From: Auriscalpium vulgare
Taxonomy: Eukaryota > Basidiomycota > Agaricomycetes > Russulales > Auriscalpiaceae
Direction of reading: 5' to 3'
DNA length: 64,000 nt
Assembly (NCBI GenBank): GCA_019915015.1
Contig: JAHBBC010000028.1
Coordinates: 1 to 64,000, forward strand
Made by a program: the position numbers and the translations under genes. Below are positions 24,113-34,413 of this stretch, one piece after another (position 1 is the first letter of the stretch; every line of letters starts with the position of its first letter). The notes under the pieces are model-generated. The model ran no database searches. It was not told where the DNA came from and worked only from the letters and a program-made list of their open reading frames with translations.

Positions 24113-26758
24113 AGCAGTGAATATTGTCTCAGCGGGGACTCGAAATCGATGCTTCCCTCGGGCGAACGTAGGCACGGTCGTCACGCTCGTCGAGTTCGGG
24201 CAACGCAAGGTAATCGTCTGATCTTCATTCTTGAAGTTGCGCACGATGCTCTCTGTCAACGCGTCGAATGGGCGACCAAGTAGGATGTCATAGGCGACGT
24301 TGCGGATGACATGTATCTGCAAATAGATGGTGATGTTCGCTATTTTGACTGGGACGTTGCGAGCTAAACCAAGCGAGCTGTCGAAATGTGTATTGGCACT
24401 TTGAACGCGAATGCGAATCGAGGGGTCGTAGGCGAGACCGAGATGATGGCAAATTTCCTCAGACATAGATATGATCTGCGAGCCTGGGTCCAGCAAACAT
24501 TCAACTGTATCCTTGTTGTCGATGATCGCGTCGATCGAGCGAAGCGCTGCCGATTCTCGGGCGACTGTGAGGGTCTGTGGCTCCTCCTCAGGCGAGAGAT
24601 CCATTAGATATGATTCGTACGGGTCGTCGAGGACTAAAACACCAGGCGGAGGGTTGCTTCGATCGGGTGCGATGACGCGAGGAGCGGGGACAAAGTTGGC
24701 AAAGGTCCTGGCTTCAGCTTCTGCGATAGCTGCCTCGGGCGAGACGACAGCTTCTGCGACTTCGTCGAAAGTGGACATAGTGTACGTGACTTGCTCATTT
24801 GCTGATCGGCGAGGTGTTACGGCGTCGCGGTACTTGGCGCGAACCTCTGGCGAAAGCGATAGGAGCTCCTCGGGTGTGAGCGTAATCGAACTGGCTTTCA
24901 TCGAGCGGGCGAAGACTTTGTCTGCAATCTCTGCCTTGTGTACCGGCGCGTTTGTCTTGTATGCACCGTCGCGAGCGTTTGCCGGTGGTCTAGGCGGGTC
25001 CGCTGGGACGAAACGAGGCTTGACTGGGGCTGTAGTAGCGTCGCGTGCTTCGGCGAAAGGGTGCACTGGTGCTCGGGGAACTTGCGGCGTATGGCTCGTG
25101 GCTGGAGCGCGAACGTCTCGGGTGGAAGCTGCTGGGTTATGCGCAGGCTTTGCGGCCGCAGGTCGACGAGAGGGCACTTCAACGCCGTCGAAGACCAGCT
25201 TGTACGACTCGCGTGAGCCTCGCAGTGCAGACAGCTCAGCTTCGAGAGCAGCGATGCGGTCGTCGGTGGAGAGCGTGAACGTCGATAGCGGTTCGATTGC
25301 GACCATCATCTGCGCTTGGGCGCGCTGGCCTGGATTTCGCCTGTGCCATTCCATAACACGTTCGCGAAGATAGCTGCCGACAATCGAGGTCGGAACGAAG
25401 GCACCGCTGGCTAGGATAACACGACCTTCATGATTGCGCTTGACATATCCTGTGCGAATGTCTTCGTCGACGGTGGGGCATTGCACTATACGATGCTCGG
25501 CGATGCCACAGTAATGGCAGCGATTGTCTCGACGAGGAGCGTCGGTGGACGCGGGCGAATTCGTGGTGGACGTCGCTGGAGCGATAGCGTTCGCCTGGAC
25601 TGCTTGCGTGAGCGATCGGACGAGCGTAGCGAGTAGCTCCTCGGTCTTGATTGCTGGAGCGGACGCTAGCGACGAACTGGCGATGCTGGTCGAGTCGGTG
25701 TGCACGGACGGTGCTGCTGTGTCATGGAGAACATAATTGGCTGCGTCCTTAACGTCTGCGACGAGATACGGGTCCTCAGGCTCGTGATCTGGTTTCTTGA
25801 CCTGCAAGCGAGCATGGACGAACTTCCAGAGCTCGGGTGGGAATGCACGAACGAACTCGCGCTGTTGCTGCAGGTCGGAGAGTCGGCGATGGCGGATGAG
25901 GTAGCTGGAGATGGCTAGGAAGTCTCGATGGAACGCAGCAAACTCTTCGATAGTTGCGATGCCTCTCCGATGGCGGTCAGCGACCAAGCGCTCGAGATCG
26001 GCGACAGAGTACGCCTTGTCTTCACTAGCTCCTGGGTAGAGCTTTGCAACGGCTTCCTTGAAGTCCTTGTACGTCTTGGTTGCGTCGGTGAACTCGGGCA
26101 TAGCGTCGAAAAGGTCGGCGACTTCAATTGGGACATAGCTCTGCGCCCATTGCTTCTTTGCTTCGCCATCGGCGACGGCACAACGCAGGAACAAGATCTC
26201 GAGGTCGGCGAAAAATCGCCTAATCGATCGGGGCTGCTCGGGCGTAAATGTTGGAGCGGTGCGATCACCACGGGCGGGCATAGCGGGAGTAGCCATGATG
26301 CGACGAGGTAGGGGATTGACTGGAGTGGGTAGGGCAGTTGTAGGGAGTGGATTGACGATAGACGATGTCGGACGTGATGCAAGGCGATCGGTGAGATTAC
26401 GAGGTGGCGATAACGGCTGTGGCGACGGCGACGGGGGTGTGCGATCGGGTGTGCGATGCGATTGCGAGCGATGCAAAGGCGATGGTGTAGCGGCTCCAGG
26501 GAACGGTGAAAGGTCTCCTAAAATTTGCTGAACCTCGCTGTCGCTGTGCGAGACGTCGGAGAGGTTGTTGTGTGTTGCAAAAGGACTGGGAACGGAGGAA
26601 AAGAGTTCTCCTGGACTGGGGGGCCAAACGACAAACGATTCACGTAGCTCCTCTGCGAGCGACGAGACGCGAGTCGGATAGCGATGTCGACGAGAGGGGG
26701 GAGTCGAGGATGAGCGTCCTGGAAGAATTCTGGTAGTGCCCCTCGCGGTGGGCTCCAC
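24110..26758 (-). CDS. Gag-protease of element 3
   Basis: About 880 codons, open from the PBS region to TGA 24112-24110. The frame begins with non-AUG codons (GTG at 26758); the first ATG is 26296-26294 (MATPAMP), directly before the capsid-like domain (PRSIRRFFADLE..YVPIEVADLF). A canonical CCHC knuckle is present: CHYCGIAEHRIVQC, C-x2-C-x4-H-x4-C. The protease has LLDPGSQ and ILLGRPF. The segment upstream of the first ATG resembles that of elements 1 and 2 (SSLAEELRESFVV against SALADEVRQSFVV), so it is probably translated. The final codons are GCT TGA, with pol in the +1 frame. Start site uncertain; the rest is secure. Confidence 0.9.
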   Translation of the reverse strand: MEPTARGTTRILPGRSSSTPPSRRHRYPTRVSSLAEELRESFVVWPPSPGELFSSVPSPFATHNNLSDVSHSDSEVQQILGDLSPFPGAATPSPLHRSQSHRTPDRTPPSPSPQPLSPPRNLTDRLASRPTSSIVNPLPTTALPTPVNPLPRRIMATPAMPARGDRTAPTFTPEQPRSIRRFFADLEILFLRCAVADGEAKKQWAQSYVPIEVADLFDAMPEFTDATKTYKDFKEAVAKLYPGASEDKAYSVADLERLVADRHRRGIATIEEFAAFHRDFLAISSYLIRHRRLSDLQQQREFVRAFPPELWKFVHARLQVKKPDHEPEDPYLVADVKDAANYVLHDTAAPSVHTDSTSIASSSLASAPAIKTEELLATLVRSLTQAVQANAIAPATSTTNSPASTDAPRRDNRCHYCGIAEHRIVQCPTVDEDIRTGYVKRNHEGRVILASGAFVPTSIVGSYLRERVMEWHRRNPGQRAQAQMMVAIEPLSTFTLSTDDRIAALEAELSALRGSRESYKLVFDGVEVPSRRPAAAKPAHNPAASTRDVRAPATSHTPQVPRAPVHPFAEARDATTAPVKPRFVPADPPRPPANARDGAYKTNAPVHKAEIADKVFARSMKASSITLTPEELLSLSPEVRAKYRDAVTPRRSANEQVTYTMSTFDEVAEAVVSPEAAIAEAEARTFANFVPAPRVIAPDRSNPPPGVLVLDDPYESYLMDLSPEEEPQTLTVARESAALRSIDAIIDNKDTVECLLDPGSQIISMSEEICHHLGLAYDPSIRIRVQSANTHFDSSLGLARNVPVKIANITIYLQIHVIRNVAYDILLGRPFDALTESIVRNFKNEDQTITLRCPNSTSVTTVPTFARGKHRFRVPAETIFTA
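26740..26757 (-). other. Primer binding site of element 3
   Basis: The same TGGAGCCCACCGCGAGGG as elements 1 and 2, 4 nt inside the 5' LTR boundary, although the LTRs themselves are unrelated. Confidence 0.75.
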
Positions 26759-26761
26759 AAA

Positions 26762-28356
26762 TGATGACCAAACTCGTCGGACAGGCGGTCAGATGACAAA
26801 ACCAAACCCTGCTCGTCGAGTAGTACTGTTTTAGTTGGGGGGCGTGTCCCAGGTCTACCAGAGGGCTCGGAGAGTCGCAGCTGTCACTGGGGAAGTGTAG
26901 CGAGCGACGGGGGATGAGGGGGAGTGTCGGCGAAGGTGTGGGCGGCAATACAAGGCTTGGGGTGGCGTAGCGAGAGTTGGGGAGGTAGGGCGAAGGTCGG
27001 GGACGGTAGGCGACGCTGGGCGACGATGGGCGACGATAGGGCGAAGGTTCTCAATATGCAAGTGCGTAAACGATGCGCTGCGAAGGTGAATGCAATGTCG
27101 ATGTCGATAAAAGGGCTAAACGATGCGCTGCGAAGATGAAAGACGATAGTTCTCGAGGTTTGAGGTGCTGTCTCTGGGGGGAGAAGTTCCTATCGCATGC
27201 AAACACTGCTAGCTACACTTATACATGGGAAAATGCGTCGGAGTAGCTACACGAGTCATGCGATGCAGTCAGCGAAGCCGTGCGAAGCATCGGCGAATTA
27301 TAGCGAATGAGAGAGAAGAGATATCAAAGGCCTAGACACAAAAGCCTCCGGGACACTCGGGGCGCATCAGCGACGCGTCAAAAGTGGTCGTTGATCCGGG
27401 TCACTGATGGCTCGGGCTTGGGCACTGTCTCCTACGTTGCTGAGTGATATCTCGATGTTCAGCGAGTCACTGTATCGTTGGCGAGTTGCTGAGAGACCCT
27501 AGACATGTAGCTGAGCTCGCTGAACATAGGCGAACGTCGGTGAACGGCTGCGACATGAGGGGACAGTATCGCGACGGTCTAGGCGCAACTATGATGCTAT
27601 CTTCGGCGAAACCTCCGGGATGCTCGGGATGCAACAGCAATGCATCAGAAGTGGTTGATGATCCGGTCCGCTGATGTCTCGGGCTCGGGGATCGTCTCCG
27701 ATGTCGCTGGGCAATAGCTCGATGGTCTGCGAGTCTGCGCTGCATCTCTGAGTCGCTGGGAGGTCGGGCATGTGCAGCTGTGTCCGCTGAGTACAGGCGA
27801 GCGCCGGCGAACGACTGCGACGACGTGGACGGGGTTGCTATCTCATGGCTCTGGCTTCGGTGATGTGGGCTAATTGATGTGAGACATGGCCAAGATCCGA
27901 CGGACTATGCAGTTGATGGATTGCTCTAGATGCTCGGACGAGTCGGGCACCTCGGCGATGACGTGGCTGGCTCAGGCGAACGATGCAAACGTGTAGCGAT
28001 GCTCGGGCGAAGCAGCGATGTCGAGTGCGAGTGTGCACGAGCTGTGTATGCACGCCTGAACGTATAGCGAGTCGGTGCGACCTTGGGAGAACATTGTCTG
28101 ACTGCTGATGAGTGACTAGGGTGCAGGGGACGTGGCGTGACTTCGGCGACTGTCGTAGGATGATGTGCGAGTGAGAGCGAGCGTCGGCGAACTGCAGCGA
28201 ACGATTGCGCGGACAGCTACAGAGCTAGCTGTTGTGCGAGTGTTTCGGCGAGAACGATAGAGTCGGGGATGCATGGCAACGGTCGGAGCCACTGTGCGAG
28301 TGCCACAGTGCATCGAAAATGCGCAAACAGTAGCCACACGCGTAGCAGGCGTATCA
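26762..28356 (-). repeat. 5' LTR of element 3
   Basis: 1595 nt. Same ends as the copy at 18581-20192, lacking 19 nt of it and differing by four one-base indels (near 27110, 27160, 27260 and 27950). Confidence 0.92.
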
Positions 28357-28982
28357 GCGCATGGGCTGCTCCCCATACTTCGCTGTCACCGGATGTCACC
28401 CGATCATTCCCCTCGACATCTCGGAAGCGACGTACCTCCAGCCCCCTCCCGAATCTCTTCTCTCGACCACAGACCTCATCGCACGACGGGCAATCGCACT
28501 GCAGAAACGACATGATCAAGTCTCCGCTCTCCGATCGGACGTATACGCTGAGCGACTCGCGAACGTTAGGAAGTTCGAGAAGGAACATTCGCACGTCATC
28601 AAGAACTTCGACTTCAAGCGAGGCGCTCTTGTACTCATCAGACACACTGCGATCGAGAAGTCACTCAATCGGAAGATGCGCCCGCGCTACCTAGGGCCCC
28701 TAGTCGTCGTCTCCCGCAATCGGGGAGGAGCATACATCGTCGCGGAGCTTGACGGCTCTGTACTCGACCGTCCGATCGCCGCATTTCGAGTCATCCCCTA
28801 CTTCGCTCGCAAGGAGATTCCCTTCCACCTGTCCGACGTCGACATCGACACTCATCGACTACGCGAGTTAGAAGCCTCGACGCAGCATGGCAACGACGAC
28901 GGCGAAGAGCCACCCCTTCCCGACGCACCCGACGACGAAGACGAAGTCACCGACCAAGGGTAGAGAGTTCCGATCGCATCAT

Positions 28983-29002
28983 CCCCCCCCCCCCCCCCCC
29001 CC
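28983..29002 (+). repeat. C20 homopolymer after pol of element 1
   Basis: Twenty consecutive C where element 2 has only CCCTCC (about 59941). It lies in the gap between the convergent pol and accessory genes. It is probably replication slippage after insertion; the length may be unreliable in the assembly. Confidence 0.85.
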
Positions 29003-29319
29003 GACATTCCTTTCCTTTTCCATCCCCATCACCAAGTCGCTCGCGTCGTATCGCTGTAGCGCAGGCCCATTCAAGATAAAGGGCCTTAGCCTATGAAGGA
29101 TTACTGAGGCTTAAACAAAAGTCATTAGTTCGACTTAGTCGGACGCCCACATTCTTTTATCATCAATTAGTCGGAGTCAAGTCGCAATTCCCACGAGTTC
29201 ATCCAGACAGTCGGAGCAGACAAGAAAGTCGTATTCAATTCAAGTCGCAAGTCAACAAGAACGAGTCGCGCTACAAATACAGGGTATCTACAAAGTCGCC
29301 TCACATCCCCGACCGTCGC

Positions 29320-31345
29320 CTACTCCTCGAACACCTCGTACCACTCGTCCTCCTCGCGCATAATCCTCGGCACCTGCCCCGCCTCGTACGCCCTCCAGAG
29401 GGGCGCGTTGATCAACCGGACGTCGCGCCACCAGCCGTCGATGAACGAGTCGCGGAGTGCGAACATGTTGGCGAGTTCCTCCGATCGCGTCTTGCGCACC
29501 TCCTTGACGATGAGCGTGATGCCCCCCGGAGTCCTGGCGCCCGAGATCGTCTCGATCGGCCCAGCGACGAGGTCTTGAAGAGAGGCGAATGAAGGGAACG
29601 CGATGAAGTCGCGTGGACGGGGACCGGGAGGTAGGATGTGTCGTCGGCGCGCCTTGCCTTTGCCCTTGCCCTTGCTGGCGGTCGGACGTGCGGTAGCCGG
29701 TGCGGAGGGACCTAGTCAAGAGTCAACGCAGCTCCCCCAGAGTCGAAAGCATTACTCACCGGCGACGGGTTCTTCGGGGCCCGCGAACACGTCAACAGAG
29801 GGCGTGCGCCACTCCGCGGCTTCCTGCGCCCACGATCCTGCGCGTTCCGATCCTGAGCGCGGCGCGTCAGTCGTCGCATCGGGACTCGTCAAGAAGAGCG
29901 GACTGCTCTCACCTGGCACCGTCCGTTGCGTCTGCGACTCGGGCAGCGCGGCTTGCGGCGCGTCTTGGACAGGCTGCGATTTGCCGGCTTCTTGCGTAGA
30001 GTCGACGTCCATGTTGACCGGCGCGGGAACGGTCGGAGCCGCAGGAGGCGGCGGTCTGCCTACGAACTGGCGCGGCGCGACTAAAAGGGATTCAAAACGG
30101 AGTCAGCAAGTGAATCGGAAGACGCACAAGACACTTACCTTGGGCCAACGCCCTCGTCTCTTGGCGCGGCGTCTTGTGCGCCATCTTCGGAGCCTTGAAC
30201 GATGGATCGTCGCGATCGGGAGACGACTCAGCCGGTCGCTTCTGACCCACTGCTGGATCGGCAGGCGCGGCAGCCTCTGCCGCGGCCGCGGCCTCTCGCT
30301 GAGTGCGCGACAAGACTAGGCAAAAGAGTTAGCAAGCGACGAAGATCGGACGATAAAGCGACTTACCTTGTACGTTTCCCTCGTCCCATCGGCACCCTTT
30401 CTTCGCCTCCCGGCACTTCTCGCACTCCACGGTCCACCCCGACGGCTTGAGGGTCGCTCTGTAGCGACAGTCGATGCGCCCGTCCGAGCCCGTCTTCGCG
30501 CAGTAATCGCAGGCCTACGGAGTGATCAGCGCGCGATAGGAGAAGACCAGCGATCGCGACTTACCGGAGTACCCCTGAAGTTAAACTCCCCGCGCTCGAT
30601 GCGAAGCACGAGGTCGTTGGCGCGCGCCTTCTCGAATCGGAGGCGGATCGCCAAAGTCGCGTCCGACTCGCCTCTGCGCTTCCGAGCGGAGACCTGTTCC
30701 CCAGCGTCTTGAGAGCCGTCGTCCAGCTCATCGCGGTTGTCTTCGTCGCGATCTCCCGCCACAGGAGGCTCCGTCGCGGGAACCTCCGCGACCTCGATCG
30801 GCGCCAAAGACATAGCGCGGTCGGCAGTCGGCTGCGCAGGTGGAGGAACAGGGAGTGGCGTCGGCGATGGAGAAGCGACGGAGGCGGCCGGCGCGTCGTC
30901 ATCACTAGCGAGGAGGCGATCGAAGAACGTGTCCTCATCCTCCTGGGCAAACAAACGCAGTCAGTGAGTGGTCGACAACGAACGGGCGCGGACGTACCTC
31001 CGATTCTTCCCCCGACTCGAACTCTTCCTCCGGGCACAACCAGTGCGGGGCGAGGGCGGTCCACTCAGGCGTGCCGTGTGTCCGGAAGATCGCCTGGAAC
31101 TTGTTGAGGACTGGGAGGATGCGCGGCTCGGCGTTCGGATATTCATAGCCGATGTTCTATGGATCGCACGTCAGTTGATTGGTCAAGAGCGGAGTCGGAC
31201 GTAGACTTACCAAAGCTTTCGCCATCCGACGAGCCCATTCGAGTTGCGCAGCCGGAGTCGCATCTTCGGACCACTTGGTGAACTGTCGCTCGACTTGACG
31301 GACGACGCTGTCGTCAGAGAGGCGGCGAGGAGTAGGAGTGGACAT
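29320..31345 (-). CDS. Antisense accessory gene of element 1 (six-Cys cluster protein, seven exons)
   Basis: Function unknown. Predicted 569 aa from exons 31345-31211, 31156-30998, 30942-30565, 30514-30367, 30315-30139, 30080-29760 and 29711-29320; all introns are GT-AG, 48-58 nt. It starts MSTPTPRRLSDDSV. Exon 3 is Pro/acid-rich. Exon 4 carries a cluster C-x2-C-x10-C-x14-C-x2-C-x6-C (residues 226-265); its last half (CEKCREAKKGC) looks like half of a Zn2Cys6 DNA-binding cluster. Then come basic, NLS-like stretches, a GKGKGKGK block and a conserved C-terminus (FPSFASLQDLVAGP, SFIDGWWRDVRLINAP). It lies tail-to-tail with pol, with a TATA-like CTTAAAAGG 63 nt before the ATG. The same gene with the same intron phases sits in element 2. 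A nuclear, nucleic-acid-binding role is inference only. Confidence 0.85.
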
Positions 31346-31407
31346 GTTTCAACGAGCGCCAGATGAAGGGACGTGGAGAGTTGCCTCCGACTAGCGATCG
31401 CATACCG

Positions 31408-31416
31408 CCTTTTAAG
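31408..31416 (-). promoter_or_regulatory. Candidate TATA box of the accessory gene, element 1
   Basis: CTTAAAAGG on the minus strand, 63 nt from the ATG at 31345. The element 2 counterpart (62391) is 64 nt from its ATG. Conserved placement supports a promoter internal to the element and facing away from the 3' LTR. Confidence 0.45.
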
Positions 31417-31799
31417 CGATTCGGCCCTCCTCAAGGCGCGCACGCCAATCGATCGACTTCGACGTATTTTCGATCGCTCCCTAGCGTGCCCACTATTGTC
31501 CGACTACGGCCCAGCCTCGACTCCGATCGCCTTTGGCATCCAGGTATACTGTTCAAGAAGCATGACGCGCCGCGCCTAGCCCATGACATCACCACGGCGC
31601 CTACGTCTTCATCCAGTATAGACGCTTCCTTCGACGACCCTCTACGCTCACACGATCGCCCCCGACTTTCGAATTACTCGCCGACTTTGCCCGCCGCAGT
31701 CTTCCGATTCCGACCGACGCAGCTATTCGCCTCCGATGTCCCCGCCGTTCGATTCCCCTTCCGACCATTGCCCGCATACCCCTAGCGTCTCGTCGCACT

Positions 31800-31834
31800 G
31801 ACCGGGGACGGTCAGGTTCTCAGTGAGGAGGAGG
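31800..31834 (+). other. 3' polypurine tract and hairpin, element 1
   Basis: Hairpin GACCG-GGGA-CGGTC (31800-31813), spacer ending CTCAGT, then GAGGAGGAGG (31825-31834) abutting the 3' LTR. It is the expected plus-strand primer and resembles the internal tract at 17037-17073. Confidence 0.75.
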
Positions 31835-33129
31835 TGACAAGCCCCGTCCCGCGCTGGGAGGGGATCTCGACTGTCTTTTCGCATTTTCGACCAAGTCCTC
31901 GGTCACGTGACCTCGGCCTTCCTGCGCCACGATCGGAACGCCCCGCCGACTCCCACGCTGCTCGCACCACGCGCCCCCAGTCGCCACACGCTCGCCAGCA
32001 CAGCATTTCCCACGCCCGTCACGACGCATCAGATTTCCATCAGACTCGCACAGCCTGGTCGCACGACAGACACGTTCGGCGCTACGCAACTCCGGAGCTC
32101 TCACGCCATACGAGTACCGCCTCAGTCGCACATTGTCCGTTCGCCCATTGTCCGCCACACGAGTCCGACTACCCCGATGTCCTCCGATTCAACGCTACCG
32201 ACTCGCCCGCTTCCCTCCGATGCGCCCTAGCGCCCTACGACTTGCGCTACGCCCTCGCAGTCACGACGCGACTTGCGATCGACACGTGACCCAGTCGCGA
32301 CGCGCGTCGGAAGCGTTGCTTTCCGAACGTTCGCAATCGGAAGGCGCATCCTCGTGTCCTCGTCATCGGACCGCCGCTATCGTGCTCGATATGGTGCTCC
32401 TTGTCTATTCCCGCGCTCCCCGACGCTGTTTCCCACAGTCGACGACAGAGCGGATCGTTTCCCGCACCGTTTCCTTTGTCCTTTGACAGCGCTGATCGTT
32501 CGCTCGACATCGTCCCCCGCCTCGTTCCTCGTCGTCTGACCGTCGCATGACTCTCGCACATTGTCCGCACCATTTGATACGACGCCGCTATCTTTTCTTT
32601 TGTCTTTCCGATGTTTCCGTACTTATTCGATCGGACACGCACTGTACTCGTCGCAACGTATAAATAGTCGTCGGATACTCTGCGAAATGCAAGTTACGTT
32701 CCCCCCCTCATCGCTCCGAGCACAAGTCGTGCACTCTCGCCCTCGTCGTATCGTATAGCGGTCAATATCGGTTGACTGCTCTCGCGCCTCAGCCTCAGCC
32801 ATCGCCTTAGCCTTTGTTCTCGCTTCCCGTCTTATCGCCCTCATCTTGTTCCATCGTTGTTGTCCCTTTGCCCAAGTCCTCGATCGCAGTCGCGTCGCAG
32901 CCTTCCGACGTCGTACGTCGAAGCCTCGCTTTCCGATCGGTCGGAGAGTCGATCGATCGCCTCGTCGCTGCTGCGCTCTCGATCGGATCGCAGTACGATT
33001 GATCGGAGACGGTCGTCGCTTACTCCGGGACTCCTGACGCTCGCTCGCACACACACCGACATCTCTGCAGCGCTCTAGGGATTGGTGCTACGTTACGCAT
33101 TCCGCCCTACTACCTGGTTGTGTCCATCA
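31835..33129 (+). repeat. 3' LTR of element 1
   Basis: 1295 nt, TGACAAG...CCATCA, followed by the CCGC duplication and the other half of the split GGTTC element. Confidence 0.93.
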
Positions 33130-33258
33130 CCGCTGAACCGTGAACTGGACCGCTGGTTCAGGTTCAGCTCAACCTTGAACCTGAACCGGACCAAGCCCCG
33201 AACCGAACCTGGTTCAGGTTCGAACCATGGTTCAGAACCGAACCGCGGCAGCACTATG
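33130..33258. repeat. GGTTC-rich element copy B, right part
   Basis: GAACC/GGTTC pentamers ending GAACCGCGGCAGCACTA, the inverted form of the start of copy A (8998). With 10664-10729 it makes an element of roughly 190 nt. Confidence 0.7.
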
Positions 33259-33380
33259 TGCGAGGGGACTCGCCTGCAGAGCTTAGCAATCGAAGAGAGA
33301 CCCGGTCGGCAGTCGTGGCACGCGAGATTGTGAGTGCGAGGGGACTTGCCTGCAGAGCTTAGCAATCAAAGATAAACCAG
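33258..33380. repeat. Short direct duplication
   Basis: GTGCGAGGGGACTCGCCTGC followed by AGAGCTTAGCAATC occurs twice, about 77 nt apart (near 33261 and 33336), with few mismatches. Copy 2 is preceded by CGCGAGATTGTGAGTG, also found beside GGTTC copy A near 8980. Confidence 0.65.
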
Positions 33381-34413
33381 CTGCAGACATGAGATCAGGC
33401 AGCGGAGACACGGGCAGATGGGTCCTTGCGGGATGAGGGAGGGAGGGAAGGGGCATTGAGACAACGAATGCGCTCCACGGTCTTATGTATACGTGAGGAG
33501 CGGAGTTTAAAAGCGCGACGCGACGCGTCTTGCCCTTCACATCGCCCAAGTCCTACTTCGCACGCCCCTACACCCGCGTCCCACCCAAACTGTCCCTCAT
33601 GCCTGCCAAACAGGCTGCCGACGCTTTACTCGCTCCGCCGCTCGGTTCTCCTTTCCCCCTTGCAACTTCCTCTCCCGGAAGAAAATAGCAGCAACTCACA
33701 CTGGGCCATCCGAAAAGCTCGACCCAGTCGCAGGAACGATCGCGAAGACTTGACGACAAGGTGTGTCTCGCGACGACGATGTCGCTCTTGTGACTGATTG
33801 TCGCGTCTTGTAGCCATAATAGCACGGTCTCACGCAAGTCCTCAGCCTTCTGTTGCAACAATCTCGTCCGCGACTCGAAGTCCGGCGCTGGGGTTGGAAG
33901 TCGCCGAGCTCTGACGTGCGCATTCCGCGCCGCCGTCGCGTCCACAATGCACCGAGCAACGCAATGAGGTGCGTTCAAGGCTTGAGATCCGTGCGTCAAC
34001 ACTCTGCTGACATTTTTGCAGCGCTCTCTCAGAACCAGCCAAATTTCGTGACGCTGTCGAGCGTCCGCGGATGCAACATTGTCATCGCCTTACTGTACCC
34101 CCGCCAACTGCGCTGAATAGAGGCGCCTCAGGCTGTGCGAGACAAGGAGCTGTCCAGCCCTGGCCTCGCGCTTGCCGCTACGACACCGCATCAAGACGGC
34201 GCGTCCCGTTCTTCCGCACTTTTTGCTCGACCACGGCTAGCGCAAGTGTGCAGGAGGCCGCGCAGAGCAAATTACACCAGCGAGGGCAGCATCCCCGTGC
34301 GAGTCAGCTCAGCGTGGCTTCGCGCTTGAGCTGCCGACACTGGGCACGACAAGGTGCGTAATGCAGCGCGCGCTACGCATCCTCGGCGATCCGCTGACAC
34401 TTACACCTGTGCA
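33381..34413. other. Possible upstream exons of the MYND gene
   Basis: Coding-like fragments on the plus strand (EENSSNSHWAIRKAR near 33700; VATISSATRSPALGLE near 33855) and plausible GT-AG pairs (for example 33762-33812) suggest 5' exons of the gene below. I could not join them into one frame. They may be decayed. Confidence 0.3.

Larger units (their letters stand above)
18581..28356 (-). mobile_element. LTR retrotransposon element 3 (Ty3/gypsy), complete, nested in element 1
   Basis: 9776 nt, LTRs of 1612 and 1595 nt, target duplication GCGC (18577-18580 and 28357-28360). Both gag-pro (24110-26758) and pol (20458-24112) are open from end to end. The LTR pair shows one 19-nt and four 1-nt indels and no substitution that I noticed, so this is recent and possibly still able to move. 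It is related to elements 1 and 2 at protein level throughout gag-pol and shares their PBS, but its LTRs are unrelated in sequence. It has no accessory gene: only 265 nt separate pol from the 3' LTR. Confidence 0.94.
14783..28963 (+). pseudogene. pol of element 1 (RT-RNase H-integrase), interrupted
   Basis: Lies in the +1 frame after gag-pro. It is broken by a missing A near 14850, an extra G near 15945 just before the RT catalytic box, the solo LTR (17276-17932) and element 3 (18581-28356). Pieces in order: RT with FIDD (about 15994), RNase H (AVDTSY, LEIYGLF, EVDASS), an internal PPT-like tract (17037-17073), the integrase HHCC finger and catalytic core (17933-18580), and the integrase C-terminal GPF/Y-like module (28357-28963, RYLGPLVVVSRN..GGAYIVAELDG). 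Joined in silico across the insertions, it matches element 2 pol at roughly 99% by eye. It cannot make a functional polyprotein. Confidence 0.92.
10730..33129 (+). mobile_element. LTR retrotransposon element 1 (Ty3/gypsy), nested and interrupted
   Basis: A complete but dead copy bounded by 1293-nt and 1295-nt LTRs and a 4-nt target duplication CCGC (10726-10729 and 33130-33133). Internal order is PBS, gag-pro, pol (RT, RNase H, integrase), an antisense accessory gene, PPT. Two later insertions split pol, a solo LTR at 17276-17932 and complete element 3 at 18581-28356, each with a GCGC duplication. Without them the LTR-to-LTR distance is about 10.66 kb, close to the 10.73 kb of element 2. The LTR pair appears to differ only by two single-base indels, so insertion was recent; gag and pol carry several one-base frameshifts. 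Confidence 0.93.

Noticed and set aside
29320..31345. Reading the accessory gene as several unrelated small open frames
   Set aside because: The pieces join through canonical short introns into one protein whose exon phases match the second copy exactly.
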